Origin: Pelargonium nanum
Lineage: Eukaryota; Streptophyta; Magnoliopsida; Geraniales; Geraniaceae
Length of the DNA: 23,800 bases
Assembly (NCBI GenBank): GCA_036897485.1
Contig: JAYMTF010001374.1
Span: 1 to 23,800, forward strand
Direction of reading: 5' to 3'
This document shows, in pieces, positions 1-10,083 of the stretch. The notes under the pieces were generated by a model, which worked only from the letters and a program-made list of their open reading frames with translations, was not told the origin of the DNA and made no database searches. The position numbers were made by a program, and so were the translations under genes. How positions within the stretch are numbered: position 1 is the first letter of the stretch; each line of letters starts with the position of its first letter.

Positions 1-446
1 TAACTTTAATGAGGTGTCACCACCTCATTAATGGCTTAGCCTAAGCCAAAAATAAATTGGCTTAGAGTGCCCTTCCTCTATATATATATATTTATTTAAC
101 ATAAGAAATAGAAAATGCAAATTGTAAACTAAGATTAAAATTCAAAATGACAAGTCATTATATACTTGGTTCTCATTCCCAACCAACAATTGTAATAATA
201 ACACTTCCTAATATTTGAAGCAAACTATAAGCATAGTTTGTATGATAATTAAAAAGGAGAGACCTTGACAATGATATGCTTGACGATTCGGATCCAAACT
301 TGCAAACATCTAAAATCTAAATCGCTAACTCTAAGCAACAACAATACCATCGATGCCAACTCATATGATGATAGTTTCTTTAAACCCTAATTTTAACTCC
401 TAACCCATCTTTATAATCTCACATGTCGTCGAAGCATTCTTCACTT
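1..446. other. Non-coding flank with short palindromes
   Basis: No convincing coding region is visible. Two adjacent short palindromes open the window: 7-30 (10-bp perfect arms TAATGAGGTG/CACCTCATTA, 4-nt loop) and 33-47 (7-bp arms GGCTTAG/CTAAGCC). They could be the end of a transposable element cut by the window edge. A short TA run lies near 80-95. The rest is AT-rich and would lie 3' of the possible minus-strand micro-ORF at 447-575. Confidence 0.4.
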
Positions 447-575
447 TCATTTCTTGAACCGAGCCTTTTTCTCCATTATCGATCTCTCCAACCTCTTCGC
501 CGTCAACCCAAAATAGATGGCGAGCCCTATGAACAAGGCTAGGGTTGCTCCAAGAAAATATTCCCAAGTAGTCAT
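447..575 (-). CDS. Possible 42-aa single-pass membrane microprotein
   Basis: A short minus-strand ORF runs from ATG (575-573) to TGA (449-447) and encodes 42 residues starting MTTWEYFLG. Residues about 7-24 form one uninterrupted hydrophobic stretch (LGATLALFIGLAIYFGL). It is followed by a strongly basic and charged tail (KRLERSIMEKKARFKK), the pattern of a small inner-facing membrane anchor. The ATG context is AAG-ATG-A. A TATATATAA-like box lies at about 612-624 on the same strand, leaving room for a short leader. I do not recognise the family. It could be a real small organellar or ER membrane protein, the first exon of something longer, or a chance ORF. The composition argues mildly for coding because it is much less AT-rich than its surroundings. 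No neighbour gives functional context. Confidence 0.4.
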   Translation of the reverse strand: MTTWEYFLGATLALFIGLAIYFGLTAKRLERSIMEKKARFKK

Positions 576-1949
576 CTTAGTTTGATCAAATATGCTAACA
601 GTATATTCACAATTTATATATAGTTTGTACCATTTTTGTTTATTTAAAGTAGTTAAGTAATTGAATCTTGCACCTTTAGTGAATCACAAAGTTCTTACGG
701 ATTTTAGAGTGTTTATCTGTTCGAAAAGCATGAGCACAGAAACACACACATTGCACATTTTTAATCATTTTTATAAGTAGACGTGTCTGAAGCTAACTTT
801 ACGTATTTTTCATTAATTTTTTTTAAAAAAAATGAATTGATTGGACATGTCTAGCTCTCTAAAACCATATTGACGAGCATAACTTTATTTAACTTTTATG
901 CACCAATATAGGAAATATAAATTATCATTTATTACGTATTCTTAGTGTAATGTGTCTTTAGTTTTATAAAAATTGTATGTCATGGTGTTGCATCTCGCAC
1001 TTGTGTCCATGCAACATAGTATGTTCATTTCCTTAATCTACTGATAAAATCTATATGAAAACATAATGTTAAGAGATTTAAAAAAAAAAAACAAACGCAA
1101 CGTTAAGAGATGTTAAGTGATATAAACGTGTTCTAAATGCCAAAAGTGTTTGGAACTTCCAATGTAACGTCGCTTTGATTGAAATTGCGAAAATGCTAAA
1201 GATACTCTGATAAATCTGAAGCTTGATTAATAACACATAAACGTTCGTTTTTTAATAAGTGTCGTTTTAAAAATGAGGACTGGTTTTAGAATAAGTGTTA
1301 TTCTGCAAAATTAGTGTAAAAGTGTCATAGTTTGCAATTATATGTATTTGTTTGTTTCTTGCGGAGAAATAGTTTTTTTTGGCTTATACAAAACATATGT
1401 TATTGATTTGCTGATACAGGCTAAATATTTGCAAAATTGCTCAACGATTTATGCTCATAATGTTCGTCAAAATGACAATAATCACGTAACGTTTAGACAT
1501 TAAACGAACAAGACTAAACATGAAAAAATAATTAACACAAAGAAAATAAGATGTATAGAGTTTGGGAAGGTTGAAACATGAGAAATGTGTGGCAAATTCA
1601 TAATATTTTTAGTGTGACAAATTAAGGAATGCAAATGTGCTTCGATTGTATAGTTTGTACATAAGAAACCATTCTCTGAACTCTTCATATAATATTGCTT
1701 GTAGCAAAAAATCTAGTATCTTTTTTATTTAAGTACACATAGTTACAATTGAAAAATACGAACATTCATAACAGTACAATAACATTACATAATTTTTTCG
1801 AGTTCTCTCAATCAACACGGAGGAATGAATCTTTATTTATGTTCACTCGAGTAGTCCCTATTGTGGAAATGAATGTGCTCGCAAGATTCTGCATAAAAAT
1901 GAAACATATAGGCGCAACCCGAGTAAGAATTGGAAAAACTACAAGACCC
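576..1949. other. AT-rich intergenic sequence
   Basis: I see no gene here. Short open frames at 1500-1688 and 1749-1955 have low-complexity composition, no family resemblance and no splice context. Poly-A/T runs occur near 820 and 1080. Nothing else with clear structure was found by eye. Confidence 0.5.
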
Positions 1950-2560
1950 GACTAATTTACTAATTTTATGCTAAAACAGTCTCATCATAACTATTGAAAA
2001 TCGACCAAATGGTTCTCTATGTTAATCAACGTTCATTAGTTTTTCTATCAGTGTCGTTGGACTATCAGGACCTGATAGTATACTAGATTTATGCTTAAAT
2101 GGTCTCCAACGTTAATTTCTCTCTTAGTTTTTCTTTTAATTTTGATGAACTATTAGAATCTGACTAGTTTATTAATATTATGTTAAAATGGTTCATGAAC
2201 TTTGAAAACTGTTCTAAATAGTCTTTTATGTTTACAACTAGTACGTAGTTTTTTTATGATTTTGCTAAACTATCAAGATTTGTCCCATTTACAAATCTTA
2301 TGCCAAAATGGTCCCTTAACTATTTGAGACCGATGACTTTAGTTTTACTTCCAATTTTGTTGGACTATCATAACTTGACCAATAAACTAGCTTTATTTTA
2401 AATAGCCCCCAAACTATTAAAAACCGTACCAAAATGGTTACTACCCTTACGTTAGATATTTGTTTCAATCATGTCACCAAAATTAACAGAAGACTCGCAG
2501 TAGTCACTATCATGAGACATTTTGGTCGGTTTTCAATAGTTGAAGAACCATTTTGGTGTA
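1950..2560. repeat. Degenerate tandem repeat array, units about 90-120 bp
   Basis: Five or more diverged copies share an ordered set of words: TTATGCTAAAATGGT, then AACTATTGAAAA-CCGACC, then TTAGTTTTTCT, then GTTGGACTATCA and GACCTGA. The TTATG word recurs at about 1967, 2090, 2179 and 2299, with a weaker copy near 2392, giving spacings of roughly 123, 89, 120 and 93. The last copy (about 2525-2560) runs into the read-through tail of the squalene epoxidase pseudogene. Wording of this kind is common in plant intergenic DNA. Confidence 0.7.
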
Positions 2561-2937
2561 AATTTGGAACAAACACCAAATTGGTCAAGTCCTAATAATT
2601 CACGAGCCATTTTGCCGGTTTTTTTCATCATAAGTTTTGCAAGATCAAATGTACGTACCCATATAAGTCGAGCTCCGATTAGGATCCGTTTCGGAGACGG
2701 AAATGGAAGCAAGACTAGGCCAATGAGTGAGGAGACCAGTGAACACACAAAGAGAAGAATGCTGAGAGGATTGACATTTAAGCCTGAGACGTGATTCATT
2801 AGAAAAATCACAAAAGAACCTCCCTTGCGAAAACAATCCAGATATAGATCTTGCATATCCCTCATGGATTGGTTCTTTGCATTGCAAAACACACCCTCTA
2901 ACACTGCTGCCAGTGTGTTCATTATGACCGCAACGGG

Positions 2938-3625
2938 CTGAGACAAAACCATACCGATTCATAAACACGGGCACGAGAAACGGGACACGACGCAACGCAA
3001 ATATGGCGACGCGCAATATGATAATTTTATAAGTTACATCAGTTCATACAACTCGTCAATGTGTTTTAAAGTGTCAAACTCGTTAAATCAGTTCCATTTC
3101 TTATAATAATAAAACTGGGGAATGCATGTAAAGTGTCTAACAGGAGACACGTAACTAAGAGTTTCCTAGTGTCTAAGTGTTTGTTACACATCAAACACGG
3201 ATACGTTAAGAAGATGAGAGCGTATGTGCATCATGGACATTGCAAATAACTAGTCTATAATTAGAGCTGATAAGTAGGTCAATACCTTGTGGATCATTAC
3301 TGACCTAACATGGTAATACTGGACTTTTCGAGTAGAGAAAAAGTGGCCCGTAGATTATCACTAGGGATGTTTATTGGGTCCGACCTAGAGCAAAAAAGTG
3401 GACCAAAGACTGACCCGGACTAGCATGGGTCTTGACTAAGACCGACATCAGGTGACCTAGACCTAGACCAGACCTCCGGTTCGGTCCAAACACAATTATG
3501 AACCCCTAAATAAGTATCAAAACTCTTTGATTTTGAGAATTAATTTAAAATTATAACCTCATTTTGAGTTTAATTTTTCAAATTCAAACGCTACATATTT
3601 TCAAGAAAATTTAGGTTTTTTGTAC
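2938..3625 (-). other. Intron of the squalene epoxidase relic (688 nt)
   Basis: This intron lies between the exon ending at 3626 (donor GTACAA) and the exon starting at 2937 (acceptor TCTCAG). It holds a stretch at about 3370-3490 rich in the words GACCTAGACC, GACCCGGAC and GGTTCGGTCC, probably an old simple or transposon-derived repeat. I see no coding sequence in it. Confidence 0.6.
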
Positions 3626-4574
3626 CTCACGCTTGGTGTAGAAGGATTGAAGTTGCTTGCAAACTGCAAATGCATCTCCGAGATCCGCTAAAGGCATAAG
3701 AAGATCTCGAATCACAACAACATCTGATAGAGCCACGGTCATGCCACTTGCTGTTAGGGGATGTCGTGTGTTGAACGCATCCCCTACCAGGAAAGCACCC
3801 GGCGTGCAATGTTGTGTAGTTGTCATTTGATAATATGGTATTGTTTTGATCTTCGCTTTATCCAAGGTGTCCATGATTGCGCTGCGAAGCTCAGGTGCCA
3901 TCTGGCACAAATACTTACACAAATCACTTGATTGTATGCAAATATGTTTTGAACTGTTCGAAAATATAAGTTTTAACTCAATTAAGTAAATATAATGTAC
4001 TTTCAAAAAAAAAAGTAAATATAATGTACTTATTTGCAATTTACCCTTAATTTTTCCAACAAAACTGACAAAATAAATACCTGAGGAACTACATTAGTCT
4101 TTATGTGATGAACCAAGTCGCCATTAGAAATCGAAGGAAGTTTCTTTCCCGGGATACTTATGAAGCAACGAGTTTCAGTGCTACTCACGGGATAAATAAG
4201 TGCGGGAGAAAGGTCCCCGACCATAAGATGGGCATAATTTGGATAAGGAAGTTGGCAGTTCTCCACGATCCATCCAACAAGATAACATGTTAAATCTATC
4301 TGCAAGACATTAAGTGTCGAGAAGAATTGTTTGACCTATTGACAAATTGTTTCGATAATTGACAATGTGATCTTTGACATAGTATTTTTCACCTTGACGT
4401 CGCATAGAGAGCGTCGCAAATTTGAAAAGTACCCATCACAAACGATTGTGAGAGAAGCATATGCTTTGGTTTCTCTTCCGTTACTAGTTTTGTATCGAAC
4501 ACCTTTGACAATTCCTTGCTCTTTAATTAAAGATGTCACGGTTCCTTGCTCCAATATCACACTTAACAACAAGT

Positions 4575-5350
4575 AACATGATTAAAAATCAATAAAACTT
4601 AGATAGACTATTTCGATAAAAGTTAACAAGTCGTGTCAATGCAAATATCAGCAAAATGTCAGACTTAACAATAAGTAACACTACAAAATCAATGAACTTA
4701 ATTGACTTAGTCGATAAAAGTTGACATACAAAATAGTCGTCAACTTTCAATGCAAATATCAACAAAACCATGTCAGTAACATGATACATATAATCAAAGA
4801 ACTTAATAGAGTTTGTCGATAAAAGTTGAGAAACGAGTCGTGCCAGCGCAAATATCAGCAAAACCATGTCAAGTTTTGCTCCAATATCACAACTAACATG
4901 ATACGTAGTCGATGAACTTAATAGACTTTGTTGATAAAAGTTGAGAAACAAGTCGTGCCAATGCAAATATCAGCAAATACCCATGTCAAGTTTTGCTCCA
5001 AGATCACAAGTAACATGATACATAATCAATGACTAAATAGACTGTCGATAAAAGTTGAGAAACTAGTCATGCCAATGCAAATATCAGCAAAACCCACGAC
5101 AAATTTTTCACCAATATCACATCAAACAAGTAACATGATACAAAATCGATGAACTTGATAGACTATATCGGTAAAAGTTGAGAAACGAGTCATTCCAATG
5201 CAAATATGAGCAAAACCCACGTCAAATTTGTCTCCAATATCACATTTAACATGTAACACGATACAAAATCAATGAAATTAATAGACTTTTTCGATAAAAG
5301 AACGAGAAACAAGTCATGGCAATGCAAATATCAGCTAAATCATGCCAATT
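4575..5350 (-). repeat. Intronic tandem array, seven copies of about 96-124 bp, carrying splice-acceptor copies
   Basis: The 811-nt intron 4562-5372 of the squalene epoxidase relic is almost wholly tandem repeat. The word GCAAATATCAGC starts at about 4641, 4752, 4848, 4963, 5077, 5200 and 5324, giving spacings of 111, 96, 115, 114, 123 and 124. Every unit has AATGAACTTAATAGACT, TCGATAAAAGTTGAGAAAC and GCCAATGCAAATATCAGC. Several units also carry TTGCTCCAATATCAC followed by AAGTAACATGATAC. That segment matches the true exon-intron junction at 4548-4580, that is, the first bases of the downstream exon plus its acceptor region. The array therefore arose by repeated duplication of an exon-intron boundary. 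Confidence 0.9.
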
Positions 5351-5660
5351 TTTTGGACAAGAAATAGCATACTTGGGGAGAGATGCAGCTTTGTTTCGCA
5401 ACTTTTGCACGAAACGGCCATTGCGAAAACATATACCAGTGACATTATTTGATACCGAATTGCTCGAAGGATATAGGAGTTTAGCATATCTTCCATTCTT
5501 GTGGAACACGTATCCATGAAGCTGTTGAGCATCAATACCAGCTACACAATCTGTATATGTAAGAAATGCACAATTTTTTAAATATAAACATCAAGATTTA
5601 ATGTTCGAGCCTCGGTTGTTACATTCGCTTATAAAAAAAATATCAAGATTTGGATTGTTA

Positions 5661-5804
<144 letters not shown>

Positions 5805-5869
5805 TTAACAATAAACTACTTGCAAGAAGATTAAAAAAACCGAGAAAAACTCAACGCTCAATCTGTATA

Positions 5870-6125
5870 TACATTGTGTTTTAACCTGAAAAGAGCCAAC
5901 ACGAGGATTTTGGAGAAAAGTTATAGTAATCTTGTCGCATATGCTAAAATTTATCATAATGATTTTTCTCGTTACAAAATTAACGTTGTTGCAATGCTGT
6001 AGCAAAATGTCTCCTACAACATTGCTCTACAACATTTGCTTGTAGTGATACATTGTGTTTTAAACTGAAAAGAGTTAACATCAACAAATATATACTCAAT
6101 CAAGATACTAAAATTTGAAGCAAAC

Positions 6126-6156
<31 letters not shown>

Positions 6157-6160
6157 AAGA
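5870..6160. repeat. Junction: 32-bp direct repeats, transposon-like end and (AT)n
   Basis: A 32-bp word starting TACATTGTGTTTTAA occurs at 5870-5901 and again at 6049-6080 with about four differences. Between the copies lies a sequence that ends, read on the minus strand from 6047, as CACTACAAGCAAATGTTG, which resembles the CACTACAAGAAAA ends of plant CACTA and related DNA transposons. Imperfect internal repeats of CTACAACATTGC/CTACAACATTTGC are present. An (AT) microsatellite follows at about 6126-6154. The block separates the broken ends of the squalene epoxidase and CLASP fragments. Confidence 0.55.
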
Positions 6161-6438
6161 AAAAACTTTTTCTCTCAGTATGCATACAAACATCAACTGT
6201 GGTAAATTGACATGTTCTCCTTTAATTTGTGCGAAAAGCATTTTTCAATCATCACTCTATTTGGACTAGGTCTGTGCAGGATTCACGTTTCTCTCTTTTT
6301 GTAACTATCACGAATATGTTGTATTGCTCCACAAAAACTTCATTGGAGTTTCTTTTATAGTAGGTTCTATTATTTTATTTGTTCTTCTAGTAAGTACATA
6401 GATCACTAATTTTGCTAGTTACTTTGTAATATTTGCAG
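6161..6438. other. Sequence upstream of the first CLASP exon present
   Basis: No exon is seen. It ends in a pyrimidine-rich tract and acceptor (ATTTGCAG, 6431-6438), so at least the right part is the remains of a CLASP intron whose upstream exon is missing from the window. Confidence 0.5.
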
Positions 6439-8381
6439 TACTTCAATCAGATTTTGACAATTGTACTTGAGGTGTTGGATAATTCTGATTCATCGATCCG
6501 GGAACTTGCTCTTTCATTGATTATGGAAATGCTTACACATCAGGTTTGTTATATTTCATTTATGCAACTGTATGATGATGTGTCTCGTGTTTAATTGGTG
6601 CCATGCCTTTTATTTTCTGGCACATGCATTCTTCTGACTGTATCGTTTATGAAATTTATTTCTTCATGTCATGTAACCAGAAAGATGCCATGGAAGACTC
6701 TATTGAAATTGTAATTGAGAAGCTGCTCCATGTTACAAAAGATGTTGTTCCTAAGGTAACCTCATTTGCTTCTATGTTCTCTCAAACTCATTTTTGTTCT
6801 TTTCCATATCTCTAATGTGTTCTGTTTTGCATTTAGGTTTCAAATGAAGCAGATCACTGCATAACTGTTGTGCTGTCCCAGTATGATCCATTCAGATGTC
6901 TAAGTGTATGTGGTTATGGAATTGTGTCTTAAAGAACGAAATTTTAGTTTGTTTCCTGTGGTCGATAATAGCTAAAGATGCTTCCTCAAACAGGTTATTG
7001 TCCCTCTATTGGTTACTGAAGATGAGAAAACTCTTGTTACTTCCATAAATTGTTTGACAAAGGTATTTTTTCTGCACATTTGCTCATCCTGTTTATGCAG
7101 CTATCATATTATTTTCATAATCACCTATACCGGGTAGCTGGCATGAAATGATAAACTTGACATGATATTGTCTGTGTTGGGGGATTCTATGGGCAGTTTG
7201 ATCTGGAAAATCTGTGTATGCTCTTTCTTTAGTTTTAGCTAAACATTATTTGTTACAAGAGGTACTGACAATAGGTTTTGAACTTATGATTCTTATGTTT
7301 GCTAATCATACGTAGAGCTTGGTTCATTTTGCTTTGTTTCGGTTTATGCTCTTTTAATTTTCACTGAATTTATCCAATTTCGTTTCTCTGAACTTTTTAA
7401 CCCGTAATCTACAGGTTTCTAGTTTTAGCATTTTTCATGCTTTCCAAATTCCAACAGCTCTTTCCCTTGATATGCATATTTATTTTTGTTTCAGCTTGTG
7501 GGCCGACTATCCCAAGAGGAGTTAATGGCTCAATTACCCTCGTTTTTGCCTGCCCTCTTTGAAGCGTTTGGAAACCAGAGTGCAGATGTTCGCAAGGTAA
7601 TTATTATTATTTTTTCTTTGAATTTATTATCTTAATTTCCTTATTGTGTTGGATGGTGATTCTTTTCTTGGAAATAATGAAATTGCCTCAAAAAACCTGT
7701 TTAGTTTTTTCCATTATAAGATGATTTCGCTTTGATTTTTTCCACGTCCATCCTTAACTGCATGTAATACTCCTTCCATCCTAAAATGAGTGTCTTCGTT
7801 TTCTTTTTGAGAAACTTTTAAGAGAAAATAGTTAATGTTGTACAACTGATTATAGGGATACTATTGACATTTCATGCATAAGTAACTTCCTAAAAAAGAA
7901 TGAGTACACTCATTTTCGAACAAAAATACAAGAGAAACAGCACAATTTTTTTTTGGACGGAGGAATATAACATAGTTTCGTGAACTTGTACGCTTTATAT
8001 CGCAATTATTATAGCACACATTATTGACCCCAAACTGTTACACGAGTAATATAAAAATGAAAAAATAAGACATGTTTATATGCAAGCTTCTTTGAGTTAA
8101 ACCAAAACCCAACTTTTGTGTGTGTTAATTACTATCACAGTCACTCCCGTTTATTAGTTTACATCCTACTCATGTCCCGTCCTAATTTCCATTCCCCTTT
8201 ATTTAAATATCGGGTGGCACAGACTGTCGTGTTCTGCCTTGTGGATATTTACATCATGCTCGGAAAAGCATTCTTGCCATACTTGGAGGGCCTTAACAGC
8301 ACTCAGTTGCGATTGGTGACTATTTATGCTAACCGCATCTCACAAGCCCGGACAGGTACTGCATTAGACTCCAATCAATAA
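6439..8381 (+). pseudogene. CLASP: CLASP (CLIP-associated microtubule protein), C-terminal fragment of six exons
   Basis: The exons are 6439-6543, 6681-6755, 6837-6905, 6994-7062, 7495-7596 and 8223-8381. All are phase 0 with GT-AG borders, giving 192 codons and a TAA stop. The product begins YFNQILTIVLEVLDNSD and contains KDAMEDSIEIVIEKLLHV, VLSQYDPFRCLSVIVPLL, EDEKTLVTSINCLTKLVGRL, FEAFGNQSADVRK and TVVFCLVDIYIMLGKAFLPY, the C-terminal HEAT/TOG-like helical region of plant CLASP. Full-length plant CLASP is roughly 1,400 residues and stabilises cortical microtubules. Only the last seventh or so is present, and the sequence to the left turns into the squalene epoxidase relic. Reading frame and splice sites are all intact, so the truncation is probably recent, or the copy is a duplicated segment of a gene elsewhere. 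A chimeric transcript cannot be excluded. A MITE sits in the last intron. Confidence 0.88.
7770..7965. mobile_element. Stowaway-like MITE in the last CLASP intron
   Basis: The left end CTCCTTCCATCCTAAAATGAG and the right end GGACGGAGGAA are inverted matches to the CTCCCTCCGTCCC terminal repeat typical of Stowaway (Tc1/mariner) MITEs. TA dinucleotides flank both ends (7768-7769 and 7966-7967). The element is about 196 bp with no coding capacity. Confidence 0.75.
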
Positions 8382-8693
8382 CCACAATTATTAGCTGGTT
8401 TGTGTTTGTTTCGGAGAAGAGCATTGTGGGGTTTGAGTTTTCGGCTTTGTTCTTGGTTTGTGAATTTTGTATATTGGTGTGAGTGAATTCATTTCAAGAG
8501 TGGGTTTTGTTTTGTTTAATTTTGTTAATTTTTTGCTGAGTTTGTCTAGAGAGGTTGAGAGAGAGAGAGAGAGAGATTGTAGTTTGAGATCCAAAATGTG
8601 AATTTGTACCACTGAGCATATTGTAACATACATTGTCATCACTATATACTTCTCTTATTTGTAAAGAATTCTGGTTTGCCAATACCATTGCTG
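8382..8693 (+). other. Probable CLASP 3' UTR with a GA microsatellite
   Basis: GT-rich sequence with a (GA)n run at about 8557-8575 follows the CLASP stop codon. The open frames seen on the opposite strand are low-complexity products of this run. No other gene is visible. Confidence 0.5.
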
Positions 8694-8694
8694 T

Positions 8695-8850
8695 GGTCAT
8701 TCATTAATCATGTACTCATTTATTGATGTATCCATTTACATATAAACGGGTCATTCACGAATGATGTAACTCATTTATTGACGTATCCATTTAAATATAA
8801 ACGGGTCATTCACGAATGATGTAACTCATTTATTGACTTATCCATATAAA
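8695..8850. repeat. 55-bp tandem repeat, about 2.8 copies
   Basis: The word ACTCATTTATTGA recurs at 8714, 8769 and 8824, exactly 55 bp apart. It is followed each time by a GTATCCATTTA-like stretch and, in the two full copies, ATAAACGGGTCATTCACG. The first two units are nearly identical. The third is truncated at about 8850. Confidence 0.85.
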
Positions 8851-9550
8851 TATTAAAATGCGGTTCCCAAACACGTGTCAAAAAATGACATCATAGAATA
8901 TAACGAAACAGGTTAAATATACCAAATCAGGTAAATATCGACTTGTTTGTTTAAGTACTTCGTGTCGTGTAAATTTGAACTCAATTTAAATGCGTTGGAT
9001 TATATTGTGTCAACGCGTTCATAAACAGAATCTGTATTTAACTCGTTTATTAAACAAGTCAGGATCAATTTGCTCTGCGTAACACTTTTCACAAAAAAAA
9101 AAAAGAATCATTAACATTAAATTTTGCTTATAAAAATTGCTTTATTTTTAAATTAACTCTCAAGTTCAATTAACATGCTAAAAAAATTGAAACATCAGTT
9201 CGAACTTACAAGCGTCGCATTCAAAATTACTTAGCCATGCAAGCTACAAATCATTATGAATATTTACTTGTATATTATGCCAACTAAATCGTAATGCACT
9301 CAGTCTCAAAGTGATATGCTCCTTATATAACATAAGAGCAAGTCCACGTAGTATAATCTCAAAAATTAAAACATTCAAAACTACTACAAACTCATTATTC
9401 AACTTTCATTATCATTTTTACAAAAATTAAATCAACTAATATCTTGTTCTTCAATTATCATTTTCACTTTTAAGTAAAACTAAACATACTACTAGCTCAT
9501 TAATCATTATTTTCACTTTCATATCAATAAAATAAAATTATTTTACCAAA
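8851..9550. other. Intergenic sequence upstream of duplication unit A
   Basis: No gene is seen. The part from about 9108 onward is alignable in scattered blocks with 13320 onward (for example TATATAACATAAGA at 9324 and 13576, and CATTCAAAATTACT at 9219 and 13430), so it belongs to the duplicated unit. 8851-9070 has words common in dispersed plant repeats. Confidence 0.5.
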
Positions 9551-9574
9551 GAAATGACCCAGGCTAGTTTCAAA

Positions 9575-9754
9575 TGGGCCGGACTAGGAAACACGTTTAC
9601 TTTTAGGGTCTCTTTTTATCGGTCTGCACCCGAACAATTCAAGTCGAGCCACTTATAACTTGTGGGCCGCCGGCCCAATTGTCAGCTCTAACCTTAACCC
9701 TAACCTTCAATGTCTCCCTACTTCCTTTTCTTTCCTAAAACAGAAACTATAAAA
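9575..9754 (+). promoter_or_regulatory. Distal promoter of unit A: TGGGCC sites, telobox, TATA
   Basis: TGGGCC lies at 9575-9580. A TGGGCC and GGCCCA pair lies at 9663-9677, a telobox AACCCTAA at 9696-9703, and a TATAAAA box at 9748-9754. Site II (TGGGCC/GGCCCA) together with a telobox is the known layout of promoters of plant ribosomal-protein and growth-related genes. The first thing downstream is the inverted exon 2 copy, then a strong splice donor. Confidence 0.55.
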
Positions 9755-9828
9755 GGTTCACTGCTTGGTGACATTACAAAACCCTAATCCCCGTATGATA
9801 AATAGTCTCATTTTCACTCTCTTCTCCG

Positions 9829-10074
9829 TGACTCAGACATGAATTAAGTGCCGATTGAGAGCTCTGAGGGTTTGATGGCCGGTTTTCGGCTTCAACTCAG
9901 AGCAGATTGTCAATCTCAAAATGATGATGTCCATCAACTTTTTGGTTTGAGATGGTTTTTCGATATACTCGTCAGCGCCAGCCTCTAATGATTCGTCCTC
10001 CAAAAGATCGAACGGAGGATCCGATACAGCAAGAATCTTGCAATGGAACCCCATAGCCCTAATCTGGTGGATGG
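9829..10074 (-). pseudogene. Inverted copy of response-regulator exon 2 plus 3' UTR (unit A)
   Basis: On the minus strand, 10074 to about 9900 reads as exon 2 of the neighbouring RR genes (MGFHCKILAVSDPPFDLL, then EAGADEYIEKPSQ, then KKLMDI). It continues to 9829 as their 3' UTR, past the position of the normal stop. Homology begins almost exactly at the exon 2 acceptor and contains no exon 1, so this is not a complete processed copy. A frameshift after LMDI destroys the last helix and reads through the stop. It shares a perfect 30-nt block with RR1 (9954-9983 against 12595-12624). It lies head-on to RR1, in what would be its distal leader. Confidence 0.9.
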
Positions 10075-10083
10075 GTTCTTCAA

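Noticed and set aside
2540..3016. Plus-strand and third-frame ORFs over the last SQE exon (2540-2794 and 2645-3016)
   Set aside because: They are shadows of the SQE exon 2659-2937, which matches the family in frame.
4575..5350. CRISPR-like array of regular repeats
   Set aside because: The whole unit repeats with no unique spacers, and it lies in a plant intron. It is a tandem repeat.
8391..8700. Minus-strand ORFs rich in Ser-Leu repeats
   Set aside because: They are produced by the GA microsatellite in the CLASP 3' UTR.
9829..10054. Functional minus-strand response regulator gene
   Set aside because: It has exon 2 only, no exon 1 with the acidic pair and phospho-Asp, and a frameshift in the last helix.
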